DNA from: Ipomoea triloba
Lineage: Eukaryota > Streptophyta > Magnoliopsida > Solanales > Convolvulaceae
Direction of reading: 5' to 3'
NCBI RefSeq assembly: GCF_003576645.1
Contig: NC_044917.1
Span: forward strand, 8,156,165-8,220,164
Length of the DNA stretch: 64,000 bases
Translations under genes and position numbers: made by a program
Notes under the pieces: model-generated
The model's database searches: none
What the model was told of the DNA's origin: nothing
What the model saw: the letters and a program-made list of their open reading frames with translations, nothing else
Shown here: positions 48,141 to 63,286 of the stretch, in pieces
How the letters are laid out: each line of letters starts with the position of its first letter
Numbering within the stretch: position 1 is the stretch's first letter

Positions 48141-51100
48141 AAGCACAGGGTAAACTGGAAACCTGTAGCTTGTCTCTAAGAAAAGAAAATCTAGAACTTG
48201 ATAAAGCCTTCGTAAAAATGTCTGCCAGTTGATCCTTTGTAGATATAAAATTCACTTGAATATCCCCCTTTGCAACTCTGTCTCTGACAAAATGATAGTC
48301 AATCTCCACATGTTTGGTCTTGGCATGAAAAATAGGATTCGCAGACAGGTATGTAGCTCCAAGATTGTCACACCATAGCTTTGGAACCGAAAAATCAGCA
48401 ATGTTAATCTCACGCAGCAGAGATACAACCCAGAGCACCTCAGCACATACATCAGCTAATGCCTTATACTCTGCTTCAGTGGATGACCGAGCAACAGTTC
48501 TCTGCTTTCGACAAACCCAAGACACCATATTTGTGCTAAGAAAAACCGCATACCCACTGGTGGATTTCCGGTCATCAGGACAACCAGCCCAATCGGAATC
48601 TGAAAAAGCATGAATCTCCCTAGACAGAGATCTCGTGATACGGAGACCAAAGGATAGGGTGCCCTTAACATACCTCAAGACTCTTTTCAGTTGTTCCCAA
48701 TGTGACATAGACGGGGCATGCATGTGTTGACATAGTTGGTTGACTGCAAAGCTCAGATCTGGTCTTGTAACAGTGAGGTATTGCAAGGCACCAGCCAGAC
48801 TCCTGTACTTGGTAGGATCATCAAACAGTTCTGCAGTGGTAACATGAGTTTTCGACACAGAGATAGGAGTAGCTAGCGATTTGCAATCAATCATACCTGC
48901 ACGCTTCAGGATATCGTTCATATAACGCTGTTGAGAAAGGAGAACACCAGTGCTAGTTTTCACCAATTCAATACCAAGGAAAAATCCAGGCTCACCAAGA
49001 TCTCTTATCTTGAATGTGGCAGACAATTTTGATAACAAATCACCTACTAATTGTGCATCATTCCCAATTACAAGAATATCATCAACATAAACTAGCAGGT
49101 AAACACAGGCAGACCCTTGCGAATAATAAAACAAAGAAACATCAGTCTTAGATGCTGTGAACCCGGCAGAGAGTAAAAAACCATGCAATCGATTAAACCA
49201 TGCCCTAGGAGCCTGTTTGAGACCATACAAGGAGCGTTTAAGTAAGCATACATGATCAGGAAATTGAGTGTCAATATAACCAGGTGGCTGACGCATGTAA
49301 ACAGTCTCAGTTAAGCTACCATTCAAGAAAGCATTGTTAACATCCAGTTGGCGGACCACCCAACCAGATGAAATAGCCAAACTCAACAGAAGCCGCACGG
49401 TAGTAGGTTTGACAACTAGACTAAATGTGTCAAAGAAATCTTGACCAGGAACCTGGTTAAACCCCTTTGCCACGAGCCTCACTTTGTGCCTTTCTATCGA
49501 ACCATCAGCTTTTCGTTTAGTGCGAAAAACCCATTTACAGCCAATCAGATTCATACCTGGACGAGGTGGAACCAGATCCCAAGTGTGGTTGTGGAGTAGT
49601 GCATTAAACTCTTGATCCATCGCTTCACGCCACTCAGAAAATTTGACTGCTTGAGTATAACAAGTAGGCTCAAGAGGGGCGACCTGAGCAGATAGAGCCA
49701 CATGCGGAGCCACGGACCTGCTGCGAGTAGCCATGGAATGAGTACGAGTCGTGGGTCTGGATGACCTGCCTCGTGGGCGCCCTCGCTGCCGAACCGGAGC
49801 CGCCGCAACCGTGGGAGAAACCGTTTGTATAGGTGTCGCAACCTCAGCAGATGGGGAAGGCTGTAGTACTGACTCTCCCCAAGGTTGTGGCGGAGTAGGG
49901 GGCACCTGTACAGCAGGCTTGCTAGCAAAGGGAAATATAGTTTCATCAAACTGAACATGCCTGCAAATATACACTTTATTAGTTCGTAAGTCTATGCACC
50001 TATACCCCCGAAACGACTCAGGATATCCTAAGAACACACAGGGAGAGGACCGATATGACATTTTGTGACGATTGTATGGACGCAGGTGAGGATAACAGAG
50101 ACATCCAAACACACGAAGAAAGGAATATGACGGAGGAGACCTATGCAATAAAGAATGAGGACTAGAATTATTTAAGACAGCAGAAGGCATTTTATTTATC
50201 AAATAAACTGCGGTTTCAAAGGCGAAATCCCAAAATCGAGAAGGAACAGAGGCACGAGCCATAAGAGTAAGACCTGTTTCAACGATATGCCTATGTTTAC
50301 GCTCAACTTTACCATTATGTTCGTGAGTATATGCGCAAGACTGTCTATGATGAATACCTAGCTTTTGAAAGTGAGAATGTAACTTTTTGTACTCAGCTCC
50401 TAAGTCAGATTGGACCGACACAATTTTCCTATTGAATGAACGTTCAACAAGAACACGAAAGTGATCAAAGATAGCATATAAGTCTGACTTTAATTTCATG
50501 GGGAAAAACCACGTATACCGGGAATAATCATCAACAAACAGAACAAAGTAGCGATGACCAGAGGAAGAATAAACAAGAGCTGGACCCCAAATATCAGTAT
50601 AAATTAAATCAAGAATATTCGAACTAGTAGACAGAGTACGCGGCAGCGGAAATCGCGAAGATTTTCCTAACTGACACTCAAAACATAAAGTAGAAGTACA
50701 ATTATTATTACGACTAGAACTACTAACAGAACAGAAAGGCAAAATACTTCTAAGGACACGCTGATGCGGATGACCCAAACGATCATGCCAGACCGAAGAA
50801 GAGGCACGAGATGACAGAAAAGCTTGCGGACGGGATCCAGGAACAAGCAAGGTGTAAAGACCCCCCGAACTACTGCCGCGCAGAAGGATCGCTTTGGTGG
50901 TGATATCCTTCACAACAAAATAAGAGGGGTGAAACTCAAAAAAGACATGATTATCAGTTGCAAACCTCTGAACAGACAAAAGAGAAGAAGATAGACCAGG
51001 TACGTGTAAAATATCAGACATCTTAAAAACTCTAGAAGGAGTAGGAACGGTAGCATGGCCAATACGACTAATAATCAAACCCTTACCATCACCAACTCGA

Positions 51101-52260
51101 AGAGTATCATCACCATGGTATTCCTCAGAAGCAGACAACGCAGCTATATCAGGGGTGGCATGATGAGTGGCTCCAGTATCAGGCACCCACAAATGAGAAT
51201 CAGGAGGAACATGTGCAGCATTATCATTATAAACCATATGAGCCTGAGGTTGCGGGCCAACATACGAGTAACATGCCAAAGCGGTATGACCAATAATCCC
51301 ACAAATCTGACAACGCGGCTGCCACGCACCACCGCCACGGCCTCCAATTCCACGAGACCTACCGCCACCACCGGAGGAGCCCCGCTGACCGCCACGATAC
51401 TGCCCAGCGACGTCAACGGGACGAGACTGCACGCCGGAAGGGCCACCGCGAAGCTGCTGGCCGCCACGACGCCATGGCCGACGCCCGCCTCCGCGCTGAG
51501 TAACAAACGCCGCCGGGCCAGACGTTACAACACCACCGTAACTCCCACCAGCGATGAACGACTGGGTTCCGAGCAGCGACGCTAGTTCTTGAAGAGAGGC
51601 CGGCTGGCCACGAACAGCTAAGGAAGCAGTGAGAGGAATGAACTCCGGTCGCAAGCCCCGACAAACGTAAAGATTCTGCTCATCCAACGGAACGGGCCGA
51701 CCGGCGAGGGCAAGATCCTCGACCAACACCTGGGCACACGCAATGTAATCCGCAATGGACGAATCACCTTGCTAAATCGTTTGAAATTGGCTGAGGAGAT
51801 GAAGCGTATGCGCACGAGTCGAAGACGCCAACGCCTGCTCCAACGACCGCCATAGGGCTTGCGAAGTAGGACAACCAACAGCTAGATGCATAACTTCCGG
51901 CGATAGGGAAGATATCAACATGCTCAATACAGCCTGATCTTGTCGAATCCATGTAGTGTAGAGAGGATTGGGCTGCAGCGGCGGTACGGCGGAGGACTCA
52001 CCGGCAGCAGGGTTCGACGCAGCAGCGGCAGGTAATGCGGCAGGAGGGCACGGATACGATCCGTTAACAAACCCTAATAATTCGTGACCGCGAAGAAACG
52101 GCACGACTTGCGTTCTCCAAAACAGAAAATTATTATTGGTTAACTTGAGACTCACATAATGATGAGCTATGGACATAGAGGCCACCGCCGAAGAGACCGC
52201 AGATGTGACCGCGGCATCCGAGACAGTCCGTTCGGAAGAATTAACAGAACCGTCGGCCAT
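48139..52260 (-). pseudogene. Copia gag-pol polyprotein, one in-frame stop
   Basis: From the ATG at 52260 (MADGSVNSSERTVSDAAV) one frame of 1,374 codons (1,373 plus the terminal stop) runs to the stop at 48139. It is broken only by TAG at 51774-51772, after ...LLSQFQTI, where related gags usually have a lysine. Order: gag (NNNFLFWRTQVVPFLRGHEL), Gly/Arg-rich stretch, CCHC knuckle CQICGIIGHTALAC (about residue 317), protease DTGA (about 361), integrase with HDRLGHPHQ and the D-D-E core (TDIWGP, QSDLGAEY, HEHNGKVER), reverse transcriptase with LVYVDDILVIGN (about 1058), RNase H with [20 protein letters not shown] (about 1223). Nothing else is frameshifted. A transcript would give Gag truncated at about residue 162 unless the stop is read through, while a protein from the downstream frame would lack the first part of gag. 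Antisense frames over this interval are shadows. Confidence 0.93.
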
Positions 52261-52280
52261 CAGGAGAGAACCTGAACAAA

Positions 52281-52289
52281 CTGATACCA
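52281..52289 (-). promoter_or_regulatory. Primer-binding site, initiator tRNA-Met type
   Basis: In element sense TGGTATCAG follows the 5' LTR directly. This is complementary to the 3' end of plant initiator tRNA-Met, the usual copia primer. The match weakens after 9-10 bases. Confidence 0.85.
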
Positions 52290-52421
52290 GATGAGAACAC
52301 AATATCTGTATTGATTGAGTTAACCTGAATACAATGACAAAGGTAGAATATATACAAGAAGACTCTCAGAAAGACTAGGATAGATAGTCCTATCATAACT
52401 CAGACTCACAGAGTCCTAATA
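52290..52421 (-). repeat. 5' LTR of the copia element
   Basis: 132 bp, identical base for base to 48000-48131. It should hold the promoter, but it is too short to pick out a convincing TATA box besides AT-rich stretches (TTGTATATATTC). Confidence 0.93.
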
Positions 52422-52426
52422 AATGC

Positions 52427-52997
52427 AATGTTTTATGCCCATATGTGATCAATTCGTGCATAATAAGTTTTGATGTGTTCATTCTTGCAAAACTCTACCA
52501 TATGTTGTGTTTCGAAGCCATTCTCGCAAGACCCAAGGCCAAAGGAAGAAACAACGAAGAATCGAGGCGGACGCGATATAAAGATTGTTACCCGATCGAG
52601 TAGACCAAACATTGTGGTGTTTTAATTAGATTTTCAGTTAGAAAGAAAATAAAAATTAACTGGACTCCTATAGTTGCCCGTCATATTCATTTCCTCCTCA
52701 AATGATGATTAGCCCATACTATTTTGTGCTATAGTGAATTTGTCATTTTTGTATTGGGCTTAACTTCATATAAGCAAAACATCATTCAACAATTATTATT
52801 GTGTGGACTGTGGTCCACATGTGGACTACGATCTAAAAATACATAAAATACATTATTTCAATTCATAAAATATATTATTTTAGCACATAAAGTATACTCC
52901 GTATTATATTAATTTATAAAGTACATTATTTTGTCCTAAAAATTTCATTCTAACACATAAAGTACATTATTCTAACTCATAAAACATGTTATTATTT
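52427..52997. other. Intergenic stretch, old LTR-like fragment
   Basis: 52427-52640 together with 47948-47999 looks like part of an older LTR (TGATAAGCGCC start) interrupted by the copia element. 52795-52990 has TGTGGACTGTGGTCCACA and repeated CATAAA.TACATTATTT units, like other palindrome-ended repeats here. Confidence 0.4.
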
Positions 52998-53110
52998 TGC
53001 CAGAGGCCTTGTGGTTAAGTGGTATAGCTGTGGTCTTCTTACCTTATAAGTCACAAGTTCGATTCCCTGATGGCATGAACACGATGATTTGACAACATTC
53101 AGTCTAACTT
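52998..53110 (+). repeat. tRNA-derived SINE, third family
   Basis: Head GCCAGAGGCCTTGTGGTTAA with box-A-like GTTAAGTGGTATAGC and box B CAAGTTCGATTCCC. The body differs from the main family. Confidence 0.65.
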
Positions 53111-53284
53111 GGTCTATTGAGATTTGAGATGGATTTAATTTTCAAAATTATTACATTTTATTTTAAGAAAGGTTTTGTTTCAAAAATATTGTATTTTGAT
53201 TGAGAAAATGATACGTTATACTTTTATGTGTTACATGTTCACAAACATATACTTTTAAACTAAAAAGCAATAATTCGTTTGTCA

Positions 53285-53525
53285 AATTTTATGTGTCTAG
53301 CCTGATTAATTAGACTTAAATTAACTTATTTACAATTTAATTTTTTATAATATTTTATATAGTATTAATATATAAAATTTATATATTTAGAAACTAAATA
53401 AAAGTACTATTCAAAAATAAATTTTAAAATTATAATAAAACATTAATAAAAATAAGCGAACAAAGAAAAGTTGATTTGTCTAACAAATAATAAACATGAT
53501 AGGTAAAATGAGACTGATGGAATAA
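53285..53525. mobile_element. Decayed Stowaway MITE
   Basis: Recognisable by TTTATATATTTAGAAACTA, AAAGTACTATT, and a diverged right end CATGATAGGTAAAATGAGAC matching (inverted) the start of the copies at 29453 and 63027. The left end is lost. Confidence 0.6.
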
Positions 53526-54600
53526 TTATTATTCCAAAAGTATTAATTTTTTTTACTGAAAGTTTCTGATTTCACTTACTGAGCAACAATGGCAATCAAA
53601 TCAAAACTTTTGAAATACAAAAATAATAATAATAATAATAAATCAGATTTCTCAAGTTGCTATTATCAGAAATTTCACCAAAGGAATAATTTAAAATTTT
53701 TAGTATGTGGTAACGCTCCAAAAGAGATTTATATAAGCTAAATTATTTAAAAACTCTTAAATTATAAGACATCGTATTTTACTGGACAATTAATAAAGTA
53801 AATATATCTTTACGATGGGAATTCAAAGGTAAAACCTACCTATCATGTGCATGGATCATCCATTGAAGACTATTGTGTCATTTTACAATCCCAAAAGATT
53901 AATTTTCATCATGTAAGAGGTTGTGAAAAAATTACCCAAAAATAATATTTAAAGTAATCATTTCAAGGTATTAATACGAGTGAAATCTACTTCCAATTTG
54001 AGTATAGTCAAAGTGAATTCAAGATTTTATAAATGAGATATTTAATTTCATATAAATAATAAGTAAATAAGAAGTTAATTCTCAGAGTGTATTAGAAAAA
54101 ATAGAATTGAAAAAGCAACTTTTAAGTAACCTTCTATCCACATTGAAAAGGAATGTAGTTGACAGTAATATAAATACAATTCAACTGTTTAGAAATTATG
54201 ATCTAAACTCTCTTTCGAGCACTCCGAATGTTCATACAAAAATTGGCAAAACTAGAATATAAAAAATAGCAATAATTTGAAACTAGCAATAATAGTTTCA
54301 TAAAAAAAAAAAAAAAATAGCAATAATTTGTGAACATAAATTCATTTTCAGACCAACATAAATAGTTATTACCCATTGTAGTTCCTTCACTGACAAAACC
54401 TTGTTGGCCCTTTAACATTGTCAACCTTAGTGAAAAGAAGCATTTAGGTTAGGATGATTAGAATCCAAAACAAATTCTCCTCTTATCTACATCACATCCA
54501 TCATCAGCAAGAAATTGATATAAGCTTAGACCAGCAGCTAGCTAGCAGACAGAGAAGCATGACAACAACCTTAAATGTTCATCACAATTCACAAATGTGT
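53526..54600. other. Intergenic stretch with copia 3' fragment
   Basis: 53755-54185 matches the 3' end and LTR start of the copia remnant at 28265-28745 (TAAGACATC..ATT.TACT, GTAAATATAT.TTTACAATG-like, CACTATTGTGTCA). 54190-54600 is the region just downstream of the receptor-kinase gene. No clear AATAAA signal stands out. Confidence 0.5.
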
Positions 54601-57955
<3,355 letters not shown>

Positions 57956-58390
57956 TTTGGTTTCTTGAAAAAAAAAAATGGCACTCTTTTTCAAAATTTT
58001 AAGAGGTTTTTGAATCGAGTTTCAAAAGTGTACCCTCTCTTCGGAGAACAGTATTATCTGGCCTCTGGGTATTGTGCAGAGAAGCCCACCAACCAAAAAA
58101 GCTTGGCAGGGAGTGAAATAGGGGTGTTTTTGAGGGGGTCAGGGTTAGTCTTGAATCATAGCGGTGGGGTTTCCAAAAGAGTAAATGTAATTGATATCAT
58201 TTACAACCCTTACTCTGAAAAATCCCCCATAATTATAATTAAGATAAGAGATCTGAGAAGAAAGACCACTTTCAAAGAAGTATAGAAAGTTGTGCAGTGG
58301 AGAGAGAGAGAGTAGCCGTTGTCTAGTTCAAAATGTGTACAAGAGAAGAGGCAGTACCCTCGCGCGTCAAGAATGCTTCACACTCGCTAC

Positions 58391-58397
58391 TTTTATA
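58391..58397 (-). promoter_or_regulatory. Possible TATA box of the receptor kinase
   Basis: On the minus strand TATAAAA followed by G, about 435 bp upstream of the ATG. A CT-rich leader (CTACTCTCTCTCTCTCC, about 58300-58317) follows downstream, typical of plant 5' UTRs. The transcription start is inferred only. Confidence 0.4.
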
Positions 58398-59315
58398 AAC
58401 AATTTTTTTATTTTTTGAAGACTAAACAATTTTTTTATAAACAATTTTAAACGAATTCTAGTGGATGAACTCTCAAATTTTACTTTTTCATTTTTACTCT
58501 GTGATGTAACAAATAAGAATAAAGTATTGTTATCACATGGGTCCCACTTCAAGGATTTGTGAGATGAAATAGAAGTTGAAGTAAGAAATGGGAAACTGGG
58601 AGTACATGCAGTATTTTTCCAATTTTAACTTTCATTTTATATTTTTTTTTTGTGTCTGAGCATATTTTTTTTTCCACTGCTCAAATGCTCAATAAAGTAA
58701 AGTCACAAGAAGTCTTACTATAGCGACGGGTGGAAATTTGATTTTCACGGAAGATATGAGAGCTAAAGTCCAAAAAATTACTCAGAAGTAATGAAGATTT
58801 CTTGTGTGCATAATGTACAAGCAGGGGTATGAAGTAAAGATTGATTGGGCAACTTGCCACCTTTGAGCAAAATTTATGGAGACTTAAAGATTAGTCTAAG
58901 AAACCTAATATATCAAAAATAAATAAATAAATAAAATCATACATATTGAATCCATATACCAAGGTAAGTTATAATAAGAATATATCGAAATTTATTTTTT
59001 ATTTTTCTAATTTCTTTTTGTATAAACGAAATTAATGTATAAAAAATAAATGATTAATAATTTTTAACTAAGATTATTTTCACTGACATTTTTGTCATTT
59101 CTTAATGAACCTAAAAATTCATTAAGTTAATACTATAGGTTTATTAATTCAACAAATTTATTATGTCACTATTATAAATTCGTCACTATTGTAAATTCTT
59201 TACATAAATACTAAAAGTTTATTAAATTACTACTGCAAATTCATTAATATGTTTAATTAAACTTAAAGAAACTGATGTCATGAAAAGTTTCTCAACTCTA
59301 TAAAAATTGGCAAAA
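58398..59315. other. Upstream/intergenic stretch, no gene seen
   Basis: Likely promoter and spacer of the receptor kinase. AT-rich beyond 58600. No RNA gene or transposon terminus recognised. Confidence 0.45.
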
Positions 59316-59740
59316 ACTTGTGTGAGACCGTCTCATCATTAGACGGGTTGGGTCGAGTCGGGTCAATATGCAAATGTAACACTTGTATGCACAAATGTCA
59401 TACTTATATGCTCAAATGCAATACTAATAATGAATAAAATTTTTGTTACTTATAAGGGTAAATGTAATACTTTTAAGGTAAATACAATACTTTTACATTT
59501 CGATTAAAAAGTATTACATTTTTCCTCAAAAGTATTATATTTGCCCTTATAAGTAAGGGAGACTTGTCAACATTACTTATTATGAAAAATGTATTACTTT
59601 TTATTTTATAAGTAACAAAAATTATATTCTTGATTAGTGTTATATTTGAGCATATAAGTATGACATTTGCATGGTGCGTTGACCCGACCCGACCCGTCTC
59701 ACGAATAAGGATTCCTGAGACAGTCTCACACAAGTGTGAC
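59316..59740. mobile_element. GTGTGAGAC foldback MITE, best-preserved copy
   Basis: Ends ACTTGTGTGAGACCGTCTCA and TGAGACAGTCTCACACAAGT form a 20-bp inverted repeat with one mismatch. Inside are inverted GGGTCGGGT motifs and repeated AATGTAATACTTTT / AAAAGTATTACATT units. 425 bp, no coding capacity. Confidence 0.8.
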
Positions 59741-60037
59741 CCATAAAAATTATACCAAACAAGTTCACCTTATAGTTAAAAACAAAAAACAAAAAGAAAA
59801 ACAAAAACAAAAAAAAACAAGTATGGAGTAATAAAGTAATATGAACTACTATACGTAAAAAAAAACAAGTATGGAGTAATAAAGTATATGAACTACTATA
59901 CGTAGAAATAACTGTAGGTAAATAATCCGAAAAGCAAAATACTCAAATATTAAATAATCCTTTTGTATTCAAAAAAAAAAAAAAAATCCTTTTATTTCAC
60001 TGACACTTGTGAATAAGATACTTTTGAATAAGATACT
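59741..60037. repeat. Intergenic with short tandem duplication
   Basis: AAACAAGTATGGAGTAATAA followed by ATGAACTACTATACGTA occurs twice in tandem (about 59817-59860 and 59861-59905). Confidence 0.7.
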
Positions 60038-60155
60038 TTTACAGTCTAGTGGTATCCAGTAATGGCATTTGGTTGCTCCCTATGTTGAAGGGGGCAGGTT
60101 CGAGCCTCAGTGGAGGCGATGTGACTCTTTCTGCTTCAGTAATACTAAAAATAAA
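60038..60155 (+). repeat. tRNA-derived SINE
   Basis: Box-A-like GTCTAGTGGTATCC, box B CAGGTTCGAGCCTC, body GACTCTTTCTGCTTCAG and short A-rich tail. Same family as 15739-15890. Confidence 0.65.
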
Positions 60156-60250
60156 TATTTAATAATCAAGTAATAAATTCTTAAAAACAGAATTTCCTTT
60201 TTTTATGACGATGATAGCTCACAATTACTATCTAAGAGTGTATACATCGC

Positions 60251-60362
60251 TCGTGTATAATAACATGTAATTAAGAATCAAACGTGTAACATTCTAATAC
60301 AAAAATTCGTGTATAATAACATGTAATTAAGAATCAAACGTGTAACATTCTAATACAAAAAT
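60251..60362. repeat. Perfect 56-bp tandem duplication
   Basis: 60251-60306 and 60307-60362 are identical (starting TCGTGTATAATAACATG). Confidence 0.9.
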
Positions 60363-60379
60363 TATGTTTTACTCATTGA

Positions 60380-60853
60380 GCCACAGGCCTCAAAATCGCT
60401 TTATATGGGGAAACTACATTAATGTAGCACATGAGACAATGGGCTTTGGTAGTGTGCTAAGAGACAAAGATGCATGGCAGATTTACTGCAGCAAGAGGCA
60501 TCCAGTGGAATGGCACCTACTCACGGGGAATCACTCAACTGGATAAAGTCCTCGTAGAAACAGACTTTTTCACGGTGGTCAAGACTCAGAGTGTACATCA
60601 AAATGAAGGAGAGTTCTACTTTAATTTAACTATTATTGATGTAAAAAAAATTATTGAGCAATTTCTCTCAAGTGTTTTTATTATTTGTCAAATGATCAGC
60701 GAATCAGACGACTCACATTACCACTAAGCAATCCGTTTTTAGAGCTGATTATTTGGAGTGGTTCGATAATCCCCTTATCTTTGTAATGTTCTGACTTTGG
60801 ACTGGATTAAATGAAGCTTCTGGTTTGTTTTCAACAAAAAATAAATAAATAAA
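60380..60853 (+). pseudogene. LINE RNase H domain and 3' end
   Basis: Translates as MGFGSVLRDKDAWQIYCSKR, then (frameshifted) a VLVETDFFTVVK strand-like segment, and ends with NVLTLDWIK-like sequence before an A-rich tail (AAAAAATAAATAAATAAAT at 60836-60853). Matches the layout of the C-terminal RNase H of plant LINEs (FG-VLRD, L-E-D). Stops and frameshifts present. Confidence 0.6.
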
Positions 60854-61068
60854 TTGGCACCAACGTGGACCTTTTGTATTGATGCATAAAATGGTAGGTA
60901 GCAAAACCAAATCAGTTTTTTATTATTTTAAAAGAGGGAATCTTGGTGCCATGTTGACCATTGCTCAATGCTCACTACAATCTTCCGTAATCCATGATAG
61001 CAACTTAGCAAGTACTCCACCCATAATTATGTTTGCCAAGTCCTAAACTCCTAGTGTCCTATTTAATA

Positions 61069-61196
61069 CTCCAGTCGAGACATTTATGCTGATTCGGAGA
61101 CTTGATTATAATTATTTTTAATCCAATGATATTAAATTTAGTATTTAATATATGTAAAATTTATATATTTAGAAATTAGAGTTAATTCTATTCGAG
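61069..61196. mobile_element. Stowaway MITE fragment
   Basis: Preceded by TA (61067-61068). It begins CTCCAGTCGAGAC and includes TTTATATATTTAGAAATTA, matching the inverted half of 63027-63284. It is cut off where the copia LTR begins. Confidence 0.65.
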
Positions 61197-62392
61197 GATG
61201 AAAACTGTAGGTTTGTATTAACAGAACTTAATGGGAGGAGTACATGCATAGGAATATATATATATATTTTTTTTGAAAATACATAGGAATATATATAATA
61301 CAAGAGAAATCATAGGAAGACTAGGATAGGGAGACTAGGATAAGTAATCATAGTCTGACTCAAATACTAAAGTCCTAATACTCCCTCTCAAGCACATGGC
61401 ATGTCGGTAACCTGTAGCTTGTCTCTAAAAAAAAAAAGAAAATATTGATCCAGGTAGAGCTTTTGTAAATATGTCAGCAAGTTAATCTTTTGTAGAGATG
61501 AAGTTGACTTGAATATCTCCTGAGGCAACTCTGTCTCTAACAAAGTGATAATCGATTTCCACATGTTTTGTACGAGCATGAAAAATAGGATTGGAACACA
61601 TGTATGTTGCACTAAGATTATCACACCACAACTTGGGAGTTGATATACCTGGCACGTGTAGTTCTCGAAGAAGAGAAACAATCCATACTACCTCAACACA
61701 GACATCTGCTAGAGCTTTGTATTTTGCCTCGGTAGATGGTCTGGCAACTGTTCTTTGTTTCTTGCAGACCCAAGACACAAGGTTCGTACCAAGGAAAACA
61801 ACATAGCCACTTGTGAATTTTCTATCTTGAGGATATCTAGCCTAGTCAGAGTCAGAAAAGACATGTAGCTCCCTATAGAAAGACTTTTATATCTGGAGGC
61901 CATAGGATAGGGTGCCTTTAACATACCTTAAGACTCGTTTGAGTTGTTCCCAGTGTGAAGTTGTTGGAGCATGCATATATTGACAGAGTTGGTTGACTGC
62001 CAATTCAAGGATAGATGAGTCACAGTCAAGTACTACAATGCACTAGCTAGACTTTTGTACTATGTAAGATTATCATACAGTTGTGCAGTTGTGAGAATGT
62101 CATTCATGTAGCGAGTTTGAGACTGTATGATGCCATCATCACATTTAACAGTTTCAATGCCAAGAAAAAAAAGCAGATTCACCAAGATCTCTAATCTTGA
62201 ATGTAGTAGACAATTTAGAAATTAAATGCGTCACCAGAGTCTGATCATTGCCCATCACAAGAATGTTATCAACATCTACGAGAAGATACACATAAGCAAA
62301 ATCCTAAGAGTAGTAAAACAATGACACATTTGTTTTTTATACTTGAAATCCAATAGAGAGTAAGAACGTATGTAAACAATTAAACTAGGCCC
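61197..62392 (-). pseudogene. Truncated Ale-like copia element (3' half)
   Basis: 61197-61380 is a diverged LTR (GGATGAAAAC ... AGTCCTAATA) larger than that of the intact element because of AT-rich insertions. The purine tract is at 61381-61389. Then on the minus strand come RNase H (WVCKKQRTVARPSTEAKYKA, PIFHARTKHVEIDYHFVRD) and part of the reverse transcriptase up to about 62392. An internal deletion of roughly 75 bp lies near 62095, plus frameshifts. No 5' LTR. Nucleotide similarity to 48140-49200 is obvious throughout, so it is an older relative. Confidence 0.85.
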
Positions 62393-63026
62393 GTGGGTTT
62401 TTGTTTTTTTTTTTTGGAAGTATATTTGAATTGCATCCCTACAAACTTTTTGAATCTACAAAAGTCTTGATGATTGAATATACCCATTTAAAAGTCTTTT
62501 AAATGGTGAAATGAAATCCCATTGGTAATCCCTATTTGTATCAATTTTTTTTGGAAATGCATAATGATCATAACTATAGATTTAGTGTTTAAGTGGTTAT
62601 ATCATTGAAATAATCCACACAAACAACTAAGAAAAATAGATTAACAAAATAATGGAGCAAAAAGTACTAAGAGTTGTTTAATTTGTGTAACTAACATAAA
62701 CAAATATTGTATGTGTTTTAAAAGATGAGTAATGTTATCTACCTCTCCAAAATTTTCACATCCAATTTTCCCCTACTTATCTGACCTTTTTTAATTTGAC
62801 AATTAATTTTTTTTAATTAATGGTGGGATCACCCAATTCATGGGCACTAATGATTTTAAGCCACATTGAGGAGAAAATATCTGGATTGTTTACCAAAATG
62901 AAAAAATGGAGGATTTTCTGAAAAAAACATAGAATTGGAGGGGTGGAAGAGTAGTAAATGAAAAACTTGTTTACTAAAATTATCTCTCCACTTGCCTAAC
63001 TCCTCTTCATTCTCCAACTTCATGTA
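62393..63026. other. AT-rich intergenic stretch, no gene seen
   Basis: A T run at about 62401-62415 borders the copia truncation. Nothing else supported. Confidence 0.45.
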
Positions 63027-63284
63027 CTCCCTCTGTCCCATTTTACCTGTCCTATTTACTATTTATTGGTCAAACCAATTCTTTCTTCTTTGCTTATTTT
63101 CTTTAGTAATTTTTTATTATTTTTAAATTTAATTTTTTGTGTTTAATAGTACTTTTAATGTAGTTTCTAAATATATAAATCTTATATATTAATGCTAAAC
63201 TTAATAATATGAAAAATTAGATTAAAAATTACTTCAGTCAAGCCTCGTTAAACGAACCAGACAACCATTTTGGGACGGAGGTAG
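63027..63284. mobile_element. Stowaway-like MITE, 258 bp, copy 2
   Basis: Ends CTCCCTCTGTCCC and GGGACGGAGGTAG, flanked by TA (63025-63026 and 63285-63286). Identical in length to 29453-29710, with only scattered substitutions. Confidence 0.92.
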
Positions 63285-63286
63285 TA

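Larger units (their letters stand above)
48000..52421 (-). mobile_element. Ale/Retrofit-like Ty1/copia retrotransposon, 4.4 kb, near intact
   Basis: The element is bounded by a perfect 5-bp target duplication AATGC (47995-47999 and 52422-52426). It has identical 132-bp LTRs, a primer-binding site directly inside the 5' LTR, a polypurine tract directly inside the 3' LTR, and a gag-pol frame with a single stop. Identical LTRs mean the insertion is too recent for any LTR difference to have accumulated. The host sequence on both sides (TTAGGACTTGAATGC / AATGCAATGTTTTATGCCC) rejoins cleanly and itself looks like part of an older LTR element. The Ale/Retrofit label rests on compact size, short LTRs and gag/RT wording known for that lineage. 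Confidence 0.93.

Noticed and set aside
51055..51585. 176-aa plus-strand frame inside the copia element
   Set aside because: Antisense shadow of the Gly/Arg-rich and protease region of gag-pol.
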